Part shown: positions 6,123-9,844 of the stretch, piece after piece
Layout of the letters: the number at the start of each line of letters is the position of its first letter
Numbering within the stretch: the stretch's first letter is position 1
From: Verrucomicrobiota bacterium
GTDB lineage: Bacteria > Verrucomicrobiota > Verrucomicrobiia > Chthoniobacterales > Terrimicrobiaceae
DNA: 9,844 bases
Reading direction: 5' to 3'
Assembly: GCA_026398285.1 (NCBI GenBank)
Contig: JAPLTI010000220.1
Location: forward strand, 1 to 9,844
Made by a program: the position numbers and the translations under genes
The notes under the pieces: model-generated
What the model was told of the DNA's origin: nothing
What the model saw: only the letters and a program-made list of their open reading frames with translations
The model's database searches: none

Positions 6123-6773
6123 ATGAATCCGAGACCAATCCTCGAACCGCCAAGCGGAGAAAAGAAAGTCCTGCTGCACTCGTGCTGCGCGCCTTGTTCT
6201 GGAGAGGTGATGGAGGCGATGGCCGCTTCGGGGATTGATTACACGATTTATTTTTACAATCCGAATATCCATCCGAGGGAGGAATACGAACTGCGCAAAT
6301 CGGAAAACATCCGCTTTGCGGAGAAGGAGGGCATTCCCTTCATCGACGCGGATTATGATACGGACAACTGGTTCGCTCGCGCTAAGGGATTAGAGTGGGA
6401 ACCGGAGAAAGGCGCTCGCTGCACGATGTGCTTCGACATGCGTTTTGAAAGAACCGCCCTCTACGCGCACGAGCATGGTTTCCCAGTCATCACAAGTTGC
6501 CTGGGCATTTCCCGTTGGAAGGACATGGACCAGATCAACGGATGCGGAGAGCGCGCGGCAGCAAAATATCCCGGCATCACTTATTGGACATTCAACTGGC
6601 GCAAAGGCGGCGGGGCCCAGCGGATGCTGGAGATCTCAAAGCGTGAGAATTTTTATCAGCAGGAATACTGCGGATGCATTTACTCCCTTCGCGATAGCAA
6701 CAAGTGGCGACTTGCCAACGGACGGGAGAAGATCGAGATGGGCGTCAAGTTTTACGTACAACCGGAAGCCTGA
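6123..6773 (+). CDS. queH: Epoxyqueuosine reductase QueH, 216 aa
   Basis: QueH (formerly DUF208) performs the last step of queuosine synthesis in tRNA, reducing epoxyqueuosine at position 34; it is the non-homologous alternative to the cobalamin enzyme QueG. The diagnostic cysteines are all present: LLHSCCAPCS (Cys21, Cys22, Cys25), RCTMCFDMR (Cys100, Cys103) and YCGCIYS (Cys183, Cys185). These bind the iron-sulfur cluster and the neighbouring metal. The HSCCAPC start follows the first strand closely, supporting the ATG at 6123. Length is typical. The gene stands alone on the plus strand, divergent from pyrG and convergent with cimA with only 5 bp between their stops. No other queuosine gene is in the window. 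Confidence 0.95.
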   Translation: MNPRPILEPPSGEKKVLLHSCCAPCSGEVMEAMAASGIDYTIYFYNPNIHPREEYELRKSENIRFAEKEGIPFIDADYDTDNWFARAKGLEWEPEKGARCTMCFDMRFERTALYAHEHGFPVITSCLGISRWKDMDQINGCGERAAAKYPGITYWTFNWRKGGGAQRMLEISKRENFYQQEYCGCIYSLRDSNKWRLANGREKIEMGVKFYVQPEA

Positions 6774-6778
6774 AACTC

Positions 6779-8341
6779 TCAGGCATTCGCGCGCAGGCTG
6801 TAAAATTCGTAGCTATCCACCAGCGCAAGCCAGCTGGCCTCGATGATATTGTCCGAGACCCCCACCGTGCCCCAGGTTGTATGGCCATCGGTTGAGACAA
6901 TGAGAACGCGTGTCTTGGCGGCTGTGCCGCGTGTGCCGTCGATGATGCGGACTTTGTAGTCGGTGAGACGGACTTGATCGATCCAACTGTAAAAAGGCCG
7001 CAAAGCCTTGCGCAGGGCGGCGTCGAGGGCGTTCACGGGACCGTCCCCTTCCTCGACTGTGTATTCGGGGCGACCGGAGGCGTGGAGTTTGACTGTGGCT
7101 TCGCAGGTTGTGAACTCATGCTGATTCGATTGACGGAACGAGCAGTGGTATTCTTTGAGATCGAAGAGCGGAGTGTGGCGGCCAAGCGTGCGGCGGATGA
7201 GGAGCGCGAAGGAAGCGTCTGCCGCCTCGAACTCGTAGCCTTGGGCTTCAATCTCCTTCACTTTTTTCAAGATGGTCGAGACTTCAGGCGCGCCTTTTTG
7301 GAATTCGAATCCGAGCTCGGCAGCTTTTGCGAGAATGTTGCTCTGGCCTGACATGTCGGAGACAAGGATCGTCTGAGAGTTGCCAACAAGTCTCGGATCC
7401 ATGTGCTCATAGGTGCGGGAGATTTTCTGAACGGCATGAACATGGAGGCCGCCCTTGTGCGTAAAGGCCGCTGTGCCGACATACGGGGCCCGGATGTCCT
7501 GAGGCACATTCGCCAACTCATCGACGAAGCGGGAAACCTCGCGAAGTGCGGTGAGATCAGGCACGCAGGGGATTCCCATTTTTACCTGAAGCGTCGGAAT
7601 GATCGTCGTGAGGTTGCAATTTCCCACGCGTTCGCCGTAGCCGTTGATGGTCCCTTGAACCTGACAGGCTCCGGCTTCGATGGCAGCGAGGGCGTTTGCT
7701 ACGCCGAGTCCGCAGTCATTGTGGGTATGGATGCCGATTGGGCATTTGAGATCAGCGATCACCTCTGAAGTAATGCGGTGAATTTCGCCGGGCAGGGTTC
7801 CGCCATTTGTGTCGCAGAGAACGAGCAGATCGGCACCGGCATCCCTCGCGGCGCGGAGTGTTTGCAGGGAATACTCGGGATTGTCCTTGTAGCTATCGAA
7901 GAAATGTTCGGCGTCGTAGAAGACTTCGCGACCGTGTTTTTTAAGATGGGCCACTGTATCGCCGATCATGGATAAGTTCTCCTCGGCAGTGACATTGAGA
8001 ACCTCCGTAACATGAAGCAACCATGTCTTGCCGACGATTGTGACGACCGGCGTCTGGGCCTCGAGGAGCACGCGCACTTGGGCATCCGCCTCAACAGCAA
8101 TGCTGCCACGACGGGTGCTACCAAATGCCGCGATACGGGAATTTTTCCAAGTGAGCTTGGCCGCCTCGGCAAAAAAGGCTGCATCGCGAGGATTCGAGCC
8201 AGGCCAACCGCCCTCGATGAAATCGACACCGAACGAATCCAATTTTTGAGCCACGCGAATCTTGTCGAGGATGGAAAAAGAAATCCCCGTGCCTTGGGTG
8301 CCGTCGCGCAGCGTGGTGTCGTAAATGGTGACCGGTTTCAT
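6779..8341 (-). CDS. cimA: (R)-citramalate synthase, 520 aa
   Basis: CimA condenses acetyl-CoA with pyruvate to (R)-citramalate, feeding the threonine-independent route to isoleucine. The protein starts MKPVTIYDTTLRDGTQGTGI with the metal-binding Asp8 and the catalytic Arg12-Asp13. It continues with FIEGGWPGSNP, DTNGGTLPGEI, GIHTHNDCGLGVANALAA (metal ligands His205 and His207) and GYGERVGNCNL. The GGWPGSNP block and the overall length point to the citramalate synthase branch (TIGR00977-type) rather than classical 2-isopropylmalate synthase LeuA. The C-terminal third (from about 400) matches an LeuA-like regulatory dimer domain, so feedback inhibition, probably by isoleucine, is likely but not demonstrable here. 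It appears monocistronic: it converges on queH at its 3' end and diverges from the methyltransferase gene at its 5' end. AGGAAGG lies upstream but about 15 bases from the ATG, far for a normal ribosome-binding site. Confidence 0.93.
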   Translation of the reverse strand: MKPVTIYDTTLRDGTQGTGISFSILDKIRVAQKLDSFGVDFIEGGWPGSNPRDAAFFAEAAKLTWKNSRIAAFGSTRRGSIAVEADAQVRVLLEAQTPVVTIVGKTWLLHVTEVLNVTAEENLSMIGDTVAHLKKHGREVFYDAEHFFDSYKDNPEYSLQTLRAARDAGADLLVLCDTNGGTLPGEIHRITSEVIADLKCPIGIHTHNDCGLGVANALAAIEAGACQVQGTINGYGERVGNCNLTTIIPTLQVKMGIPCVPDLTALREVSRFVDELANVPQDIRAPYVGTAAFTHKGGLHVHAVQKISRTYEHMDPRLVGNSQTILVSDMSGQSNILAKAAELGFEFQKGAPEVSTILKKVKEIEAQGYEFEAADASFALLIRRTLGRHTPLFDLKEYHCSFRQSNQHEFTTCEATVKLHASGRPEYTVEEGDGPVNALDAALRKALRPFYSWIDQVRLTDYKVRIIDGTRGTAAKTRVLIVSTDGHTTWGTVGVSDNIIEASWLALVDSYEFYSLRANA

Positions 8342-8439
8342 AAAAGAGTGACCAAACTACCTTCCTGACAGTCCGGGATCAAGAACGCGCAAACGCTCCG
8401 CTTGACCCCGCTGCGGAGGCGACACATCATTCGCTCGCC
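8342..8439. promoter_or_regulatory. Divergent intergenic region between cimA and the methyltransferase gene
   Basis: These 98 bp should hold the promoters of both genes. A 6-bp inverted repeat, CTCCGC (8396-8401) and GCGGAG (8413-8418), with an 11-base loop, is the only structure I see, and it is too small to interpret. No clear -35/-10 pair was found. Confidence 0.3.
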
Positions 8440-9201
8440 TTGAATAAGTATTCCTCGTCCCAATGGGACATCCAATTTCTCGCCGAAAATCAGGTCGTTC
8501 GCTCGAAGGATTTCGGCATGACCAAGGAAGCAAAGAGCGTGAAGTATCCGATCCGCCTGCTTCGTTACTGGTTCGGATACCAACTCCTCCGTGAAGATTG
8601 TCTCCGGGCGGGTCGTCCACTGGATGTCGCAGAGATCGGCGTCCATGTCGGCCAGATGCTGGAGTTTGTGAAATCCGCGCCAAGTGGAGTGCGCTTTGAT
8701 CGTTGGACGGCAGTCGATGCCGTGATGCTCCGCGAGAGGCTTCTGAAAGCCGGTTACACGGATTTTTTTGAAGCAAATCTGGAGGATGCGAAGTTTGCTC
8801 TTCCGCACCAATACGACACGGCAATCCTGCTACATGTCTTGGAGCACCTTTTCGAACCGGAGGATGTTTTGAAAAAAATCGCATCCGCCATTCGGCCGGG
8901 CGGCTCGCTGATCGGAGGTTTCCCCGTGGTGCCGGGTCCATTTGCATCCATCCGCCAGAGTCAGGTTCGCCGCACGGCAAAACCGATGGGCCATGTGAGC
9001 GTGTTTTCACCCGCCCGCGTGCGCCGCATGGCCGAACAGGCCGGGCTGAAGGTAGAGTTCATGAGCGGGGCATTTCTCCTGCGGAGCAAGGGAAGCGCCC
9101 TCGAAAACTCCGCAGCATGGATGCGCTTCAACATTCTTTGGGGCCGCGTCTTTCCTGGCTGGCCCGGCGAAATTTACTGGCTCATGCGCAAACCGGCATG
9201 A
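8440..9201 (+). CDS. Class I SAM-dependent methyltransferase, 253 aa, target unknown
   Basis: A Rossmann-type methyltransferase fold is visible. Motif I is LDVAEIGVHVGQ (about 62-72), an altered form of the usual GxGxG loop. The acidic residue after strand 2 is Asp93 in WTAVDAV. Motif IV is DTAILLHVLEHLFEPEDVL (about 126-144), with the LEH signature common in Methyltransf_11/23 proteins, followed by RPGGSL. The start is uncertain: TTG at 8440 gives residues upstream of the fold that look genuine, while the first in-frame ATG is at 8518 (residue 27); I see no ATG or GTG further upstream. The stop overlaps the next gene as ATGA, so the two are translationally coupled. The small-molecule or lipid-sugar type of this family gives no clear substrate, and the RNA methyltransferase neighbour does not settle it. 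Confidence 0.8.
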   Translation: MNKYSSSQWDIQFLAENQVVRSKDFGMTKEAKSVKYPIRLLRYWFGYQLLREDCLRAGRPLDVAEIGVHVGQMLEFVKSAPSGVRFDRWTAVDAVMLRERLLKAGYTDFFEANLEDAKFALPHQYDTAILLHVLEHLFEPEDVLKKIASAIRPGGSLIGGFPVVPGPFASIRQSQVRRTAKPMGHVSVFSPARVRRMAEQAGLKVEFMSGAFLLRSKGSALENSAAWMRFNILWGRVFPGWPGEIYWLMRKPA

Positions 9202-9844
9202 CATTGCCGGAAGCCACAATCACGATCGAACGCATCGCCTACGGCGGCGCGGGAATCGGCCGCCTGCCGGATGGAAGGGTTTGGTTTGTCCATGGAACAC
9301 TGCCTGGGGAGAGAGCTCTCGTGCGGGTGGTGAAACAAAAGAAAAATCTCGTCGAGGCGGATTTGGTAAAACTTTTAGAAGCATCACCCCGCCGCGTTGC
9401 GCCGAAGTGCCCAGTCTTTGGAGAATGTGGTGGCTGCGCGTATCAGCATGCTGACTACGAACTCCAGCTGGAGATCAAAACTTCCCAGGTTGCAGAGTTG
9501 CTGCGCCGCGTTGGCGGAATCAGCGATGTTGAAGTCCGCCCCATGCTTCCCTCACCTGAGCAATGGGGCTACCGCAACCGCCTTTCCGTTCATACAGACA
9601 GTGGCGATGTGGGGTTCTACCATCGGAAGTCGCATCATCTAGTCGATGTCGCGGAGTGTCCGATTGCCAGCGACGAGGTGAATGGGCTCTTGGCGGAGCT
9701 TCGAAAAAAACCACCGCGCCATCCCGGTCGCCTGACTATCCGCGAGGCAGGGTCGGCACGGGGATTCTCACAGGTGAACAGCGGCGCAGCCGAATTGCTG
9801 GCGAGCACAGTTTCCGTGCTGGCCGGCAGCTCGGAGTATTTGAT
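9198..9844 (+). CDS. TrmA/RlmD-family RNA uridine C5-methyltransferase, C-terminus outside window
   Basis: About 215 N-terminal residues are visible. An N-terminal TRAM-like beta domain (TITIERIAYGGAGIGRLPDG, then VWFVHGTLPGERALVRVVK) precedes a four-cysteine iron-sulfur site: Cys71, Cys77 and Cys80 in CPVFGECGGCAYQH, and Cys154 in VDVAECPIAS. The GYRNRLSVH and SGDVGFYHRKSHHLVDV blocks are typical of the central domain, and the start of the SAM domain (GFSQVNSGAAELL) is just reached. The family methylates uridine C5 in 23S rRNA (RlmC/RlmD) or tRNA (TrmA); the iron-sulfur site favours RlmD-like proteins, but the exact target cannot be fixed from sequence, so no symbol is given. The catalytic cysteine lies beyond the edge. 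The ATG overlaps the upstream stop by 4 bp. Confidence 0.92.
   Translation, partial: MTLPEATITIERIAYGGAGIGRLPDGRVWFVHGTLPGERALVRVVKQKKNLVEADLVKLLEASPRRVAPKCPVFGECGGCAYQHADYELQLEIKTSQVAELLRRVGGISDVEVRPMLPSPEQWGYRNRLSVHTDSGDVGFYHRKSHHLVDVAECPIASDEVNGLLAELRKKPPRHPGRLTIREAGSARGFSQVNSGAAELLASTVSVLAGSSEYL

Noticed and set aside
8396..8418. Small inverted repeat CTCCGC/GCGGAG upstream of the methyltransferase gene
   Set aside because: A 6-bp stem with an 11-base loop is expected by chance in GC-rich DNA.
8338..9010. Minus-strand open frames of 157 and 217 codons opposite the methyltransferase
   Set aside because: The plus-strand frame has methyltransferase motifs and is coupled to the next gene; the minus frames have no family pattern and are rich in Arg, Ser and Pro.

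Overview
The window is densely coded chromosomal DNA of housekeeping type. It most resembles a member of the Verrucomicrobiota. That placement rests on my impression of protein style (GltX, ThiL and CimA) and on the scarcity of clear Shine-Dalgarno sequences; no 16S gene is present, so the phylum is an inference and the genus is open.

Layout, left to right. (1) 1-1657, minus strand: gltX (glutamyl-tRNA synthetase) followed 5 bp later by argC (arginine biosynthesis), which runs off the left edge. (2) 1658-2797: an accessory-looking island with one plus-strand gene, a PaaX-type protein with a winged-helix N-terminus and a Cas2-like middle domain. It is bracketed by three copies of a 36-bp palindrome, one between it and gltX and two downstream. 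(3) 2798-5988, minus strand: a probable operon pyrG (CTP synthase) - CPBP-family membrane protease - thiL (thiamine-monophosphate kinase). thiL appears broken: its usual C-terminal core is missing and the genuine C-terminal end survives out of frame. (4) 6123-6773, plus strand: queH (epoxyqueuosine reductase), divergent from pyrG. (5) 6779-8341, minus strand: cimA (citramalate synthase), convergent with queH. (6) 8440-9844, plus strand: a SAM-dependent methyltransferase overlapping by 4 bp the start of a TrmA/RlmD-family RNA uridine methyltransferase, which runs off the right edge.

Most genes serve core metabolism and translation: tRNA charging (GltX), tRNA modification (QueH), probable rRNA or tRNA methylation (RlmD-like), CTP synthesis, arginine and isoleucine precursors, and thiamine diphosphate. 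The part that ordinary annotation does not explain is the palindrome family around the PaaX/Cas2-like gene. The perfect copy has 18-bp arms, is exactly 12 codons long and has no stop codon in any frame, which recalls REP-type or Rickettsia-type palindromic elements. Whether the adjacent protein binds, cuts or spreads these palindromes is a testable idea, not something the sequence proves.
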